This document shows, in pieces, positions 35,914-44,661 of a stretch of 64,000 nucleotides of DNA. Position 1 is the stretch's first letter. The number at the start of each line of letters is the position of its first letter. The translations under genes and the position numbers were made by a program. The notes beneath the pieces were generated by a model. The model had not been told where the DNA came from, made no database searches, and saw only the letters and a program-made list of their open reading frames with translations. This DNA is from Maribacter sp. MJ134. Its GTDB lineage: Bacteria > Bacteroidota > Bacteroidia > Flavobacteriales > Flavobacteriaceae. The stretch is from the NCBI RefSeq assembly GCF_003970695.1, contig NZ_CP034570.1, positions 2,604,001 through 2,668,000 of the forward strand, written 5' to 3'.

Positions 35914-37695
35914 ATGCGGTTGTTTCTACTACTATTGCTGTTATTTTCTATTTCTCTTGGAGCTCAAGAAGACTTTCTTGCAAAACAGTATTTTGCGGAT
36001 GGTGATTTTGAAAAGGCACTCGTTTTTTACGAAAAACTGGCGGAGAAAAATCCCAGAAGAACAGACTATCAACAGGGTTTAATTTCCTGTTACCAACAAT
36101 TACAAAGGTATAACGACGCAGAAGAATTTCTCTTGAAACAGTTGAAGCAGAGGAATCCACACCCAAGTCTATTTATAGAATTAGGCTATAATTATACCCT
36201 ACAGGAGATGCCCGATAAGGCAAATGAGTATTACACACAAGCCCTACAGATTATTGAGCAAAATCCCAATTATGGTTATGCCCTAGGATATCAGTTTCAG
36301 AAATACAGCTTGTTAGATAAGGCTGTTTTAGCTTATACTAAGGCAATGGAGTTGAACCCGGCCCTTGATTATAGCTTTCAATTGGCGCGATTATACGGCG
36401 AGCAAGGAAACATTGACAAAATGTACCGCTCCTACTTGGATTTAATAGGCAATGGAAAAACCTCAAAGTCCAACATTCTTAGGAATATAGATGATTTCAT
36501 TACCGAAGACCCCGAAAACTATAATAATACCCTTCTCAAGCAAATTTTACTTGAAAAGGCACAGAAGACACCGGAAATTGTCTGGAACGAACTTTTGAGT
36601 TGGTTATTCGTACAACAAGAACAATATAGCAGTGCGTTTAGACAAGAAAAAGCAATTTATAAACGTATGGATGGCAGCACAACGGTACGGCTAGAAAATT
36701 TAGCCCAAACCGCACTTGATGAGGAGGAGACCGAGATTGCCAGGGAAATATTTAATTACATTGTTAAGGAAACGGGAGATGAAGTTACGCGCTTGGAGGC
36801 CAACCTCAATTTGTTGGATATTGAGCTATTAGAGTCAACAAAAAGCGATTACCCTTCCATTCAAAAAAAGTATGAAGAACTTATAGACACCTACGGATAT
36901 AGAACCCAAACCCTGCAATTGCAGGTGGCCTATGCCAAATTTCTGACCTTTAAAAAGGATAGTCCCGAGCTAGCGATTAAACTACTAAAAAATAGTTTAG
37001 AGTTACCCCTTAACGATAGGGGAACGGCTTACCTAAAATTAACCTTAGGGGACATTTTGGTCTATGACAGAAAATTTAACGAGGCTCTTATCTATTTTTC
37101 ACAAATTCAAAAAAAATTAAAGAACGATGTCCTAGGTCAAAACGCTAGGTACAAAGTTGCCGAAACCAGTTTTTACAAAGGAGATTTCGACTGGGCACTG
37201 ACCCAATTAAAAGTACTACGCGGTTCTACTTCTCAGCTCATTGCCAATGATGCTATGCAGTTAAGTCTTTTGATTTCTGACAATTCATTGGAAGATTCCA
37301 CCCAAACTGCATTAAAGAAATATGCCAGAGCAGATTTTTTAGCGTATCAGAATAAGACGGAAGAGGCCATTGAAGGCTTAGAGGATATACTACAAAATCA
37401 TAAAGGGGAAAAAATAGAGGATGAGGCACTACTAAAACAAGCACAACTTTTTGAAGCACAGAAAAAGTATGAATCCGCCGAGTTCAATTATAAAAAAATA
37501 ATAGAATTTTACGGTAATGGCATTTTGGCCGATGATGCCCATTTTGCGTTGGGAGAGCTATATCGAAAAACATTTGATAAACCCGAAAAGGCAAAAGGAC
37601 ACTATGAGAAGATAATTTATAACTACCAAGACAGCTATTACTTTCCACAGGCGCGTAAGAATTTCAGAATATTAAGGGGAGATGCCATTAACTAA
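35914..37695 (+). CDS. secreted tetratricopeptide-repeat protein
   Basis: This 593-residue protein has a signal peptide (MRLFLLLLLLFSISLGAQ) and is helical throughout, with TPR motifs at about 20-50 (FADGDFEKALVFYEKL), 85-150 (YNYTLQEMPDKANEYYTQAL, SLLDKAVLAYTKAMELNP) and 370-590 (FNEALIYFSQIQKKL, FDWALTQLKVL, YESAEFNYKKIIEFYG, KAKGHYEKIIYNYQDSYYFPQARK). The last repeats resemble those of YbgF/BamD-type periplasmic scaffolds. It probably acts as a protein-protein scaffold in the periplasm; the partners are unknown. Its promoter lies in the 201-base divergent gap with the MBL-fold gene. Confidence 0.8.
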   Translation: MRLFLLLLLLFSISLGAQEDFLAKQYFADGDFEKALVFYEKLAEKNPRRTDYQQGLISCYQQLQRYNDAEEFLLKQLKQRNPHPSLFIELGYNYTLQEMPDKANEYYTQALQIIEQNPNYGYALGYQFQKYSLLDKAVLAYTKAMELNPALDYSFQLARLYGEQGNIDKMYRSYLDLIGNGKTSKSNILRNIDDFITEDPENYNNTLLKQILLEKAQKTPEIVWNELLSWLFVQQEQYSSAFRQEKAIYKRMDGSTTVRLENLAQTALDEEETEIAREIFNYIVKETGDEVTRLEANLNLLDIELLESTKSDYPSIQKKYEELIDTYGYRTQTLQLQVAYAKFLTFKKDSPELAIKLLKNSLELPLNDRGTAYLKLTLGDILVYDRKFNEALIYFSQIQKKLKNDVLGQNARYKVAETSFYKGDFDWALTQLKVLRGSTSQLIANDAMQLSLLISDNSLEDSTQTALKKYARADFLAYQNKTEEAIEGLEDILQNHKGEKIEDEALLKQAQLFEAQKKYESAEFNYKKIIEFYGNGILADDAHFALGELYRKTFDKPEKAKGHYEKIIYNYQDSYYFPQARKNFRILRGDAIN

Positions 37696-37780
37696 AGACC
37701 CGTCCTAAATGCTTCTCAAGGGAAGGACTTTTAACTCTAAAATAAATTATCTTGGAAGATTTAAACAAATATATACTAAT

Positions 37781-37810
37781 CCTCTCCCCTTTGGAGAGAT
37801 AAGAGAGGGG
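37781..37810. repeat. CCTCTCCCC-type hairpin repeat
   Basis: CTCTCC (37782-37787) pairs with GGAGAG (37793-37798), and CCTCTC (37781-37786) can instead pair with GAGAGG (37803-37808). The element ends three bases before the ATG of the next gene, so folding could affect its translation. It looks like a member of the pyrimidine/purine hairpin families spread between genes in Bacteroidota. Confidence 0.5.
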
Positions 37811-37813
37811 CCA

Positions 37814-38446
37814 ATGTACATCTATAACGTTACTACGAATATTGAAGAATCCGCTCACGATCATTGGGTCAAATGGATGAAGGACAAACACATTCCGGAT
37901 ATGTTGGATACCGGTAAATTCATTAGCGCAAAGATGAGTAAGGTACTCGTTGAGGAAGATATGGGAGGGGTAACTTATTCCGTACAATATTCCGTTTCCG
38001 ACAAGGAAACTCTCTACCGATATTATCAAGAAGATGCGCCAACACTAAGAGAAGAAGCCAATACCCTTTTTGCAGGTAAGTTCGTTTCCTTTAGAACAGA
38101 ATTACAAATTACACACGAGCAAACCTTGCAACGCCCAAGCGCAACCCAATATCTTTTTACGTACGGAACCCTACAAGAAACAGAGGTGCAACTGGGGGTA
38201 TTTTCTAGGGTGCTCCAAGGTGAAGAAGCAATTTTGAACGGATATATCATTTCGAATGAAAAAGTTGCGGACCGCTACCCTACCATAGCAGTGTCTAATG
38301 ATAGCTCCAAAACCCTAACGGGAAAAATATATATACTATCTCCCGAAGAACTCATTAAGGCAGATGCATACGAGGGAGAGGCTTATAAAAGAATTCAAGT
38401 AGTTTTAGCCTCCGGTGAAAAAGCATGGGCGTATATTGCAAAATAG
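37814..38446 (+). CDS. DUF4286 domain fused to a gamma-glutamylcyclotransferase (AIG2-like) domain
   Basis: The protein has 210 residues from the ATG at 37814 (MYIYNVTTNIEE). An upstream ATG at 37709 would add 35 residues read through a hairpin repeat and is unlikely. Residues 1-100 match DUF4286, a small family of about 100 residues normally found alone (HDHWVKWMKDKHIPDML, SVQYSVSD). Residues about 115-210 match the GGCT/AIG2 fold, with YLFTYGTLQ at its start. Stand-alone GGCT enzymes cleave gamma-glutamyl peptides, giving 5-oxoproline. I am not aware of a described role for the fusion. It could tie gamma-glutamyl or modified-amine turnover to a ferredoxin-like partner domain, but that is speculation. 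Confidence 0.72.
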   Translation: MYIYNVTTNIEESAHDHWVKWMKDKHIPDMLDTGKFISAKMSKVLVEEDMGGVTYSVQYSVSDKETLYRYYQEDAPTLREEANTLFAGKFVSFRTELQITHEQTLQRPSATQYLFTYGTLQETEVQLGVFSRVLQGEEAILNGYIISNEKVADRYPTIAVSNDSSKTLTGKIYILSPEELIKADAYEGEAYKRIQVVLASGEKAWAYIAK

Positions 38447-38560
38447 CGTAGTAAATTGTCGTAGGGCAAGTTGACAAGATATTGAAAAGACGAGAATCGC
38501 GCTTAATTTCGAGGCAAGTGTTAGGACATTTAAATCTCGATTATCGAGTAAAATGAGGGT

Positions 38561-39430
38561 ATGGGAAAAAAAAGGAAGAAGAATAAGAACGATTTTTACG
38601 GGAATAAAGGCAAATCAAAACAGGAGAGTCCCGTTAAGGCAAAAAAAAATTTAGGGCAGCATTTTTTAAAGGACGAAGGTATTGCCCGTCAGATTGCGGA
38701 GACCCTATCCTTTAAAGATTATAAAAATGTTATTGAGATTGGTCCAGGAACAGGCGTCTTAACGAAGTATCTTTTGCTACAGGATATAGATTTGGTAGCT
38801 ATGGATCTGGATTCCGATTCTATTATTTATCTAAACCATAGTTTTCCTTTAGAACATCCTAAGGTTTTACAGGGCACAAACTCTTTTAAGGTAATTGAGG
38901 CCGATTTTCTTAAATACGACCTAAAGGCGTTATTTGGAACCGAGCAATTTGCCATCACCGGAAACTTCCCGTATAACATTTCAACACAAATTGTTTTTAA
39001 AATGCTTGAAATGCGCGAACAAGTACCCGAATTTACGGGTATGTTCCAAAAAGAAGTCGCGAAGCGTATTTGCGCCCCAGAAGGCAGTAAAACCTATGGA
39101 ATCCTTTCGGTACTGACCCAAGCTTTCTATAGGGCGGAATATCTTTTTACGGTACATCCACAAGTCTTTGACCCACCACCAAAAGTTCAATCTGGTGTGC
39201 TTAGACTAACCAGAAAAACCGATTTTGAAATAGATTGTGACGAGAAACTATTTTATCAGGTAGTTAAAACGGCTTTCGGTCAAAGGCGAAAGACACTTCG
39301 CAACAGTCTAAAATCGTTCTCCCTTTCAGATATTCTCAAAGAAGATGCTATATTTGACCAGCGTCCAGAACAACTGGCAGTAGCTGATTTTATAGCTTTG
39401 ACAAAGAAAATAGCAGATGACACCGTTTAA
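38561..39430 (+). CDS. rsmA: 16S rRNA (adenine1518-N6/adenine1519-N6)-dimethyltransferase
   Basis: RsmA (KsgA) dimethylates two adjacent adenines in the 3' hairpin of 16S rRNA late in small-subunit assembly. The 289-residue protein has a basic N-terminal tail of about 28 residues (KKRKKNKND), [16 protein letters not shown], the SAM-binding [12 protein letters not shown], the catalytic NFPYNIS (a variant of NLPYNIS) and the C-terminal helical domain ([13 protein letters not shown]). The basic tail may help bind rRNA. Its end overlaps the start of mgtE by 14 bases, so both are made from one transcript. Confidence 0.95.
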   Translation: MGKKRKKNKNDFYGNKGKSKQESPVKAKKNLGQHFLKDEGIARQIAETLSFKDYKNVIEIGPGTGVLTKYLLLQDIDLVAMDLDSDSIIYLNHSFPLEHPKVLQGTNSFKVIEADFLKYDLKALFGTEQFAITGNFPYNISTQIVFKMLEMREQVPEFTGMFQKEVAKRICAPEGSKTYGILSVLTQAFYRAEYLFTVHPQVFDPPPKVQSGVLRLTRKTDFEIDCDEKLFYQVVKTAFGQRRKTLRNSLKSFSLSDILKEDAIFDQRPEQLAVADFIALTKKIADDTV

Positions 39431-40769
39431 ACTTACAGAAGAACTTGTAAGCGAAATAGAGCAGCTTATAGAAACCCAAAAGGATTCTCAATTGAATTCC
39501 ATTCTGGAAGAAGTACACTACGCGGATGTAGCGGAAATCATCAATGAGCTTAATGAGGATGATGCCACGTATCTCATAAAGCTTTTGGACAGTGATAAAA
39601 CCTCGGACGTACTTACCGAGCTGGATGAAGATGTAAGGGAAGCTATTCTTAGTAACCTTTCCTCCAAAGAGATTGCCGAAGAACTAGAGGAACTGGATAC
39701 GGATGATGCCGCGGATATCATTGCGGAACTTCCTCAGGAGATTGTACAAGAGGTCATTTCAGAAATTGAGGATAGGGAACATGCCAAGGATATTGTTGAT
39801 TTATTACGTTATGACGAAAACTCGGCCGGTGGTTTAATGGCGAAGGAATTGGTGAAGGTTAGCGAGAACTGGACGGTAACCAAATGCGTAAAAGAAATGC
39901 GGGCTCAAGCCGAGAATGTTACCCGTGTGCACTCCATTTATGTAGTGGACAAGGAAGAGAAATTAATGGGAAGACTTTCCTTGAAAGATTTATTGACCGT
40001 TTCTACCGCTACACACATTAGGGAAATATACATTCCTAAGGTAGATGCCGTGAACGTGAACGAAAAACCGGAAGAAGTAGCTAAAATCATGTCCAAATAT
40101 GATTTGGAAGCCATTCCGGTAATTGATGAAATAGGTAGGCTTGTAGGACGCATTACCATTGATGATATTGTAGACGTTATTCGTGAAGAGGCGGATAAGG
40201 ATTATCAAATGGCGGCCGGTATCTCCCAAGATGTGGAAGCGGATGACAGTATATGGGAGTTGACCCGAGCAAGGTTGCCCTGGCTTATCCTAGGCCTTTT
40301 TGGAGGAGCTGCCGCTGCGGTCATCATGGGTGGTTTTGAGGAAATGTTTAAAAAGTACACCATTTTATTTTTATTTACCCCTTTAATTGCCGCCATGGCA
40401 GGAAATGTAGGGGTGCAATCCAGTGCCATAATTGTACAGGGTTTGGCCAATGATGATATCAAAGGTAGCGTTGGAAATCGGTTATTGAAAGAAATGCTTC
40501 TGGCACTTTTGAACGGAGTTATTTTAGCAGCGTTGTTATTGCTGTTCACTTGGATATGGAAGGGCGACTTCTTGACCGCTCTGGCCATATCTACCTCCTT
40601 GATAGCCGTAATCGTCGTTGCTGGGTTTATTGGAACCTTTACGCCCTTGTTCTTACATAAAAGGGGAATTGACCCCGCCATTGCTACAGGACCTTTTATC
40701 ACTACGAGTAATGATATTTTCGGCATACTTATCTATTTTATGATTGCCAAGCTTATCTTAGGCATTTAA
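39417..40769 (+). CDS. mgtE: magnesium transporter MgtE
   Basis: The 450-residue protein has the full MgtE layout: an N-terminal superhelical domain (about 1-130, [17 protein letters not shown]), a CBS pair (about 135-255, [20 protein letters not shown] and [23 protein letters not shown]) and five membrane helices (about 285-450) with [17 protein letters not shown] and [17 protein letters not shown]. It is a Mg2+ channel gated by Mg2+ bound to the cytosolic domains. It is translationally coupled to rsmA, whose ribosome-related product depends on magnesium-rich RNA; the link is only positional. Confidence 0.96.
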   Translation: MTPFKLTEELVSEIEQLIETQKDSQLNSILEEVHYADVAEIINELNEDDATYLIKLLDSDKTSDVLTELDEDVREAILSNLSSKEIAEELEELDTDDAADIIAELPQEIVQEVISEIEDREHAKDIVDLLRYDENSAGGLMAKELVKVSENWTVTKCVKEMRAQAENVTRVHSIYVVDKEEKLMGRLSLKDLLTVSTATHIREIYIPKVDAVNVNEKPEEVAKIMSKYDLEAIPVIDEIGRLVGRITIDDIVDVIREEADKDYQMAAGISQDVEADDSIWELTRARLPWLILGLFGGAAAAVIMGGFEEMFKKYTILFLFTPLIAAMAGNVGVQSSAIIVQGLANDDIKGSVGNRLLKEMLLALLNGVILAALLLLFTWIWKGDFLTALAISTSLIAVIVVAGFIGTFTPLFLHKRGIDPAIATGPFITTSNDIFGILIYFMIAKLILGI

Positions 40770-40823
40770 AATAGATGTCAGTCGTAAAATATCTTTAAAT
40801 CGGCACCATCTAAAATCAATGTT

Positions 40824-41189
40824 ATGAAATCCATCAACCTTAGAGAAAAACATGCTTTATTTAGCAAGCAATGGCACCCCCACCAGATAGCCACCGTGGA
40901 TAATATGCAAGTGATTTTGGCCAAAATACAGGGTGAATTTGTATGGCATGCACATGAAAATGAAGACGAACTCTTTCAAGTGCTGAAAGGCACCTTGTAC
41001 ATGAAGTTCAGGGATAGGACAGAGATTGTAAAAGAAGGCGAAATTATAGTAGTCCCTAAAGGAGTAGAACATTGCCCATCAACTAAAAATGATGAAGAAG
41101 TGCATTTATTATTGTTCGAGAAACAAGATACCACACACACAGGCAATGTAACCCATGAAATGACCCAAACTGATTATCCTAAAATTTAA
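40824..41189 (+). CDS. single-domain cupin protein
   Basis: The 121-residue protein is one cupin barrel. The two metal-binding cupin motifs are visible: WHAHENEDELFQVLKGTLYM (His, His, Glu) and PKGVEHCPSTKND with the last His. It should bind a divalent metal. Small cupins of this type range from isomerases to sensor-like proteins; substrate is unknown. Confidence 0.85.
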   Translation: MKSINLREKHALFSKQWHPHQIATVDNMQVILAKIQGEFVWHAHENEDELFQVLKGTLYMKFRDRTEIVKEGEIIVVPKGVEHCPSTKNDEEVHLLLFEKQDTTHTGNVTHEMTQTDYPKI

Positions 41190-41251
41190 ATAGAAGGTTT
41201 ATACGAGATAATAATAGACTCCAAAACCAATTTCAAACACGAATTACCAAA

Positions 41252-41286
41252 TACTGAATACTGAATACTGAATACTGAATACTGAA
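41252..41286. repeat. tandem heptamer TACTGAA, five perfect copies
   Basis: Five identical copies of TACTGAA fill 41252-41286 and end four bases before the ATG of the 2-hydroxyacid dehydrogenase gene. The unit is not a multiple of three and lies outside coding sequence. Copy number may change by slippage and so alter leader length or promoter spacing. Confidence 0.95.
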
Positions 41287-41290
41287 ACAT

Positions 41291-42232
41291 ATGAAAGTCC
41301 TCCACTTAGATACCAATCACCCATTGCTTTTAGAACAATTTTCACAATTAGGCTTCGAGAATGATGAGGATTATAGCGCTTCAAAATCGGAAATTGAGAA
41401 GAAAATTCAGCACTACAACGGGATAATTATACGCAGTAGATTTACCATTGATGCAGATTTTTTGGATAAAGCCACCAATCTAAAATTTATTGGAAGGCTT
41501 GGTGCGGGTCTGGAGAATATAGATGTAAGGTATGCAAAGGCAAAGGGAATCTTTTTGGCGGCAGCTCCAGAAGGAAACAGCAATGCAGTGGGGGAACATA
41601 CTCTAGGAATGCTACTTTCCCTCTTTAATAAACTTAAAAAAGCGGATACGGAAGTACGAGGCGGAAAATGGGACCGAGAAGGAAATCGCGGATTAGAATT
41701 AGAGGGTAAAGTAGTTGGCATTATAGGTTACGGCCATATGGGCAAATCTTTTGCGAAAAAACTGAAAGGCTTTGATGTTGATGAAGTCATCTGTTATGAC
41801 ATCAAAGGAGGCGTTGAAGACGATAATGCAAGACAGGTAGGCATTATGGAACTGCAACAAAGAGCGGACATTATAAGTCTTCATGTTCCCCAAACAGAAC
41901 TCACGCTTGGGATGGTCAATTCCGAATTCATATCAAAGTTTCAGAAACCTTTTTGGCTGTTCAATACCGCCAGGGGTAAATGCGTTAACACAGAAGATTT
42001 AGTCCATGCCTTGGAGTCCCAAAAAATCTTGGGTGCAGGGCTAGATGTATTAGAATATGAAAAAACATCCTTTGAAAACATGTTCACTGAACAAGCTCTC
42101 CCAAAAGCCTTTCAATATCTTATTAAGGCGGAAAATGTACTGCTCTCTCCCCATGTTGCAGGTTGGACCGTAGAGAGTAAAGAAAAACTAGCACAGACCA
42201 TCGTTGCTAAAATCAAGGCTGAATTTTGTTAA
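41291..42232 (+). CDS. D-2-hydroxyacid dehydrogenase, phosphoglycerate dehydrogenase-like
   Basis: This 313-residue NAD-dependent enzyme has all three catalytic residues of the family: Arg in NTARGKCV, Glu in GLDVLEYE and His in LSPHVAGWT. The Rossmann loop is GIIGYGHMGKSFAKKL, and the N-terminal half has FIGRLGAGLENIDV. It resembles short SerA proteins without the ACT domain, so 3-phosphoglycerate or another 2-hydroxyacid may be the substrate. serC is not adjacent, so a role in serine synthesis is not supported by context. Its start lies directly behind a 5x heptamer repeat. Confidence 0.88.
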   Translation: MKVLHLDTNHPLLLEQFSQLGFENDEDYSASKSEIEKKIQHYNGIIIRSRFTIDADFLDKATNLKFIGRLGAGLENIDVRYAKAKGIFLAAAPEGNSNAVGEHTLGMLLSLFNKLKKADTEVRGGKWDREGNRGLELEGKVVGIIGYGHMGKSFAKKLKGFDVDEVICYDIKGGVEDDNARQVGIMELQQRADIISLHVPQTELTLGMVNSEFISKFQKPFWLFNTARGKCVNTEDLVHALESQKILGAGLDVLEYEKTSFENMFTEQALPKAFQYLIKAENVLLSPHVAGWTVESKEKLAQTIVAKIKAEFC

Positions 42233-42260
42233 CTTTATTCCGAATCAATAGGAAAACAAA

Positions 42261-42716
42261 ATGACCATCGATGCCCAAACCGTAGATGAATATATTTCCA
42301 AGCTTCCTGAGGAACGAAAAAAAGTAATCGCGCTATTACGTAAAACCATCGAGGAAAACCTTCCTAACGGTTTTAAAGAATGTATCAACTATAAAATGAT
42401 CGGGTATGTTGTACCGCATACGATTTACCCAAACGGTTATCATTGTGACCCTAAGCTACCGCTACCTTTTATAAATATTGCTTCTCAAAAGAATTATGTA
42501 GCCTTATACCACTCGGGAATCTATGCCGATAAAAAACTTTTAAACTGGTTCGTGGCGGAGTATCCCAAACACTGTAATCGAAAATTGGATATGGGCAAAA
42601 GCTGTGTTAGATTTAAGCACATGGACGATATTCCATATGAACTTATCGCCGAACTCAGCACCAAAATGACCGTGAAGGACTGGATTGGGATATACGAGGA
42701 GCGGATAAAGAAATAG
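42261..42716 (+). CDS. DUF1801 domain protein (YdhG-like)
   Basis: The 151-residue protein matches DUF1801: EYISKLPEERKKVIALLRKTIEENLPNGFKECINYKMIGY, FINIASQKNYVALYH and the ending KSCVRFKHMDDIPYELIAEL. The family has a small alpha/beta fold with a predicted ligand cavity and no established function. It begins 28 bases after the dehydrogenase stop, so it may share its transcript. Confidence 0.85.
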   Translation: MTIDAQTVDEYISKLPEERKKVIALLRKTIEENLPNGFKECINYKMIGYVVPHTIYPNGYHCDPKLPLPFINIASQKNYVALYHSGIYADKKLLNWFVAEYPKHCNRKLDMGKSCVRFKHMDDIPYELIAELSTKMTVKDWIGIYEERIKK

Positions 42717-42770
42717 CTTTAAATCATGGTTATACCGCATACAATACAAACTTCTAAATATTGAAAAAAA

Positions 42771-43160
42771 ATGAAAAATAGAGTAACCGGACTGGGCGGA
42801 TTCTTTTTTAAAACCAAAGAACCAAATAAAATAAAAGATTGGTATGCCACACATTTGGGTCTGAATACGGACCAATACGGATGTACCTTTTGGTGGAAGG
42901 ATAAGGAGGGTAATGACTGCTCCACACAATGGAGCCCTATGAATGAGGATACCGAATATTTTAGACCAAGCACCGCTACTTTTATGATGAATTTTAGAGT
43001 AGAGAATTTAGTGGAACTACTTCAAGTCTTAAAAAAAGAAGGTGTAACTGTCGTTGGGGAAATAGAAGAATATAGCTATGGTAAATTTGGATGGATATTA
43101 GATCCTGACGGGAACAAATTAGAACTTTGGGAACCTATTGATAAAGCTTTTCTACAATAG
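42771..43160 (+). CDS. VOC (glyoxalase/bleomycin resistance) family protein
   Basis: The 129-residue protein has one vicinal-oxygen-chelate domain: GLGGFFFKTKEPNKIKDWYATHLGL at the start, a central TFMMNFRVENLVELLQVLKKEGV and the typical C-terminal GKFGWILDPDGNKLELWEPI, where the last Glu usually binds metal. It should act as a dimer. The substrate is not predictable. Confidence 0.88.
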   Translation: MKNRVTGLGGFFFKTKEPNKIKDWYATHLGLNTDQYGCTFWWKDKEGNDCSTQWSPMNEDTEYFRPSTATFMMNFRVENLVELLQVLKKEGVTVVGEIEEYSYGKFGWILDPDGNKLELWEPIDKAFLQ

Positions 43161-43210
43161 CTATTAATTTGTTACATTTAGAAGTATTTTAACCACCAAA
43201 AACAATTAAA

Positions 43211-43705
43211 ATGTCAGAAGAAAACAAAGACCTTGGGGACAAAGCGGAAGATGCTTTTGATGCCGCCAAGGATAAAGCAAAAGATTTAGGAGATAAAGCA
43301 GAGGATGCCTTCGATAGTGCCAAGGAAAAGGCTGGGGAGTTTGCGGACAAAGCAGAAGAAAAAGCGAATGACTTTGCAGATGAAGCAAAAAAGACTGCAA
43401 ATGAATTTAGCGACGGCTTAAATAAAGCAGTTGGAGGCGGAGAAAATAAAAAAATGTTAGTAGGTATTCTTGCTATAATATTGGGACAATTTGGTGTTCA
43501 TAAATTTCTTTTGGGTTATCAAAAGGAAGGTTTTATTATGCTAGGGGCTACAATCCTAGGCTATATTACTGCTTGTTTTGTTATAGGTAGTTTTATAGTT
43601 ATGGGAGTCGCTATTGTTGGATTGGTAGAAGGAATTATTTATCTGACTAAGTCAGATGAAGATTTTTATAACACCTATCAAATAGGGAAAAAACCTTGGT
43701 TTTGA
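43211..43705 (+). CDS. TM2 domain protein with charged 18-residue repeats
   Basis: The N-terminal 70 residues are an amphipathic, highly charged helix. DLGDKAEDAFDAAKDKAK (7-24) is repeated almost exactly as DLGDKAEDAFDSAKEKAG (25-42) and then in diverged form up to about residue 66, like late-embryogenesis-abundant or apolipoprotein-type helices. The rest is a TM2 domain with two membrane helices (about 80-150): ILGQFGVHKFLLGYQKEGF and the DEDFYNTYQIGKKPWF ending. The helix could lie on the membrane or bind lipids. Function is unknown; a stress-protection role would be a guess. Confidence 0.82.
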   Translation: MSEENKDLGDKAEDAFDAAKDKAKDLGDKAEDAFDSAKEKAGEFADKAEEKANDFADEAKKTANEFSDGLNKAVGGGENKKMLVGILAIILGQFGVHKFLLGYQKEGFIMLGATILGYITACFVIGSFIVMGVAIVGLVEGIIYLTKSDEDFYNTYQIGKKPWF

Positions 43706-43712
43706 AAAATTG

Positions 43713-43733
43713 AGCTTAGAATTTTTCTAAGCT
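43713..43733. terminator. stem-loop after the TM2 gene
   Basis: AGCTTAGAA (43713-43721) and TTCTAAGCT (43725-43733) form a perfect nine-pair stem with a three-base loop, eight bases after the stop codon. No long T tract follows, and a second terminator is close behind. Confidence 0.6.
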
Positions 43734-43747
43734 TACAAAATTTTAAA

Positions 43748-43777
43748 AGTCAGATTTTCTAAAGTCTGGCTTTTTTT
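43748..43777 (+). terminator. rho-independent terminator before arsR
   Basis: AGTCAGA (43748-43754) pairs with TCTGGCT (43765-43771, one G-T pair), followed by a run of T to 43777. With the hairpin before it, this separates the TM2 gene from the ars cluster. Confidence 0.8.
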
Positions 43778-43795
43778 AATTCATTTATTATCGTA

Positions 43796-43807
43796 ATATT
43801 GCAATAT
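43796..43807 (+). promoter_or_regulatory. candidate ArsR operator
   Basis: ATATTGCAATAT is a perfect 12-base palindrome 11 bases ahead of the arsR ATG, the usual place for an autoregulatory ArsR/SmtB operator. Twelve of the same bases (TGCAATATATAA, from 43800) occur again inside arsR at 43913-43924. Confidence 0.5.
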
Positions 43808-43818
43808 ATAAATATGTT

Positions 43819-44142
43819 ATGGGTGTAACCAAGACACAAATATTCAATACAAACCAGAACGAACTTGCCACCATATTCAAGGTGCTTTCCAATCCTGCCA
43901 GGATTGCCATACTGCAATATATAAGTACGCAAGAAGCCTGTATCTGCAACGATATTGTAGATGAAATAGGTTTGGCACAACCCACCATCTCCCAACACCT
44001 AAAGGAGTTAAAAAGCATTGACCTCATCACAGGAGAAATTGAGGGTAAACGGGTCTGCTATTGCATCAACCTAAAAAAATGGAAGAAAATACAAGACCTT
44101 CTCAATTCCTTTTTTGATAAAACTAAATTTAATTGTTGTTAA
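43819..44142 (+). CDS. arsR: ArsR family metal-sensing repressor
   Basis: The 107-residue winged-helix protein has TIFKVLSNPARIAILQYI, the DNA-recognition helix GLAQPTISQHLKELK and the wing GEIEGKRVCYCINLKKW. Cys pairs lie at ACICNDIVDE, in the position of the ELCVCD arsenite site of classic ArsR, and at VCYC, and the C-terminus ends NCC. That supports sensing of arsenite or another thiol-binding metal(loid). It is first in a three-gene cluster and probably represses it from the palindrome just upstream. Confidence 0.9.
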   Translation: MGVTKTQIFNTNQNELATIFKVLSNPARIAILQYISTQEACICNDIVDEIGLAQPTISQHLKELKSIDLITGEIEGKRVCYCINLKKWKKIQDLLNSFFDKTKFNCC

Positions 44143-44153
44143 TAACATAAACT

Positions 44154-44642
44154 ATGAAAACGAACGAATTCTTATCCCTCTTAAAAGAAAATCCCAACAA
44201 AAACCTTTTGTTTGAATACAAACCGGGACAACTTGTACCGGCGAATTATCATATTACAGAGGTTAAAAATATAACTATTGATTCCGTAGACTGCGGTGCA
44301 GGGACTGACTTCTGGAAAGAAACCATTATTCAACTATGGGAAAGTCCTGAAGAAATTGGTAAAAGAGATTATATGTCCGCCTTTAAAGCCTTATCCATTT
44401 TAAACAAGGTAGATAAGATAAAACCCATGGAGAAAGAGGTAGAAGTAAAATTTGAATACAGCAACCCAAATTTTCATACCGCTCAACTTTTTGTTAATGC
44501 GCACCAAGTAGCGGGAAACAATTTGGTTTTTCATCTTGGCGTAGAACAAACAGACTGCAAAGCTAAGGACACTTGTGGTGTTCCTGTTGAAATGACTTCC
44601 AGTTCCGCAAATTCCTGTAGTCCGGAAAGTGGGTGTTGTTAA
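44154..44642 (+). CDS. DUF6428 family protein of ars clusters, Cys-rich tail
   Basis: This 162-residue cytosolic protein begins MKTNEFLSLLKENPNKNLLFEY and contains GQLVPANYHITEVKN and SVDCGAGTDFWKETIIQLWES, the pattern of DUF6428 proteins encoded next to arsR in Bacteroidota. Its C-terminus is rich in Cys: DCKAKDTCGVP and CSPESGCC, five or more Cys in the last 30 residues, suited to binding a thiophilic metalloid. It starts 11 bases after arsR. A role as arsenite-binding or chaperone protein is inferred from the Cys and the context. Confidence 0.75.
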   Translation: MKTNEFLSLLKENPNKNLLFEYKPGQLVPANYHITEVKNITIDSVDCGAGTDFWKETIIQLWESPEEIGKRDYMSAFKALSILNKVDKIKPMEKEVEVKFEYSNPNFHTAQLFVNAHQVAGNNLVFHLGVEQTDCKAKDTCGVPVEMTSSSANSCSPESGCC

Positions 44643-44661
44643 CTAATCTAAAAGAATTAGG

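Noticed and set aside
37709-37813. N-terminal extension of the DUF4286-GGCT protein
   Set aside because: It would be translated from a hairpin repeat, and the DUF4286 homology starts at the inner ATG.
38536-38548. Palindrome CTCGATTATCGAG before rsmA as an operator
   Set aside because: It is a single short palindrome with no second site or known regulator, so chance cannot be excluded.
41252-41286. Short CRISPR-like array
   Set aside because: The units are seven bases, directly joined with no spacers, so this is a simple tandem repeat.
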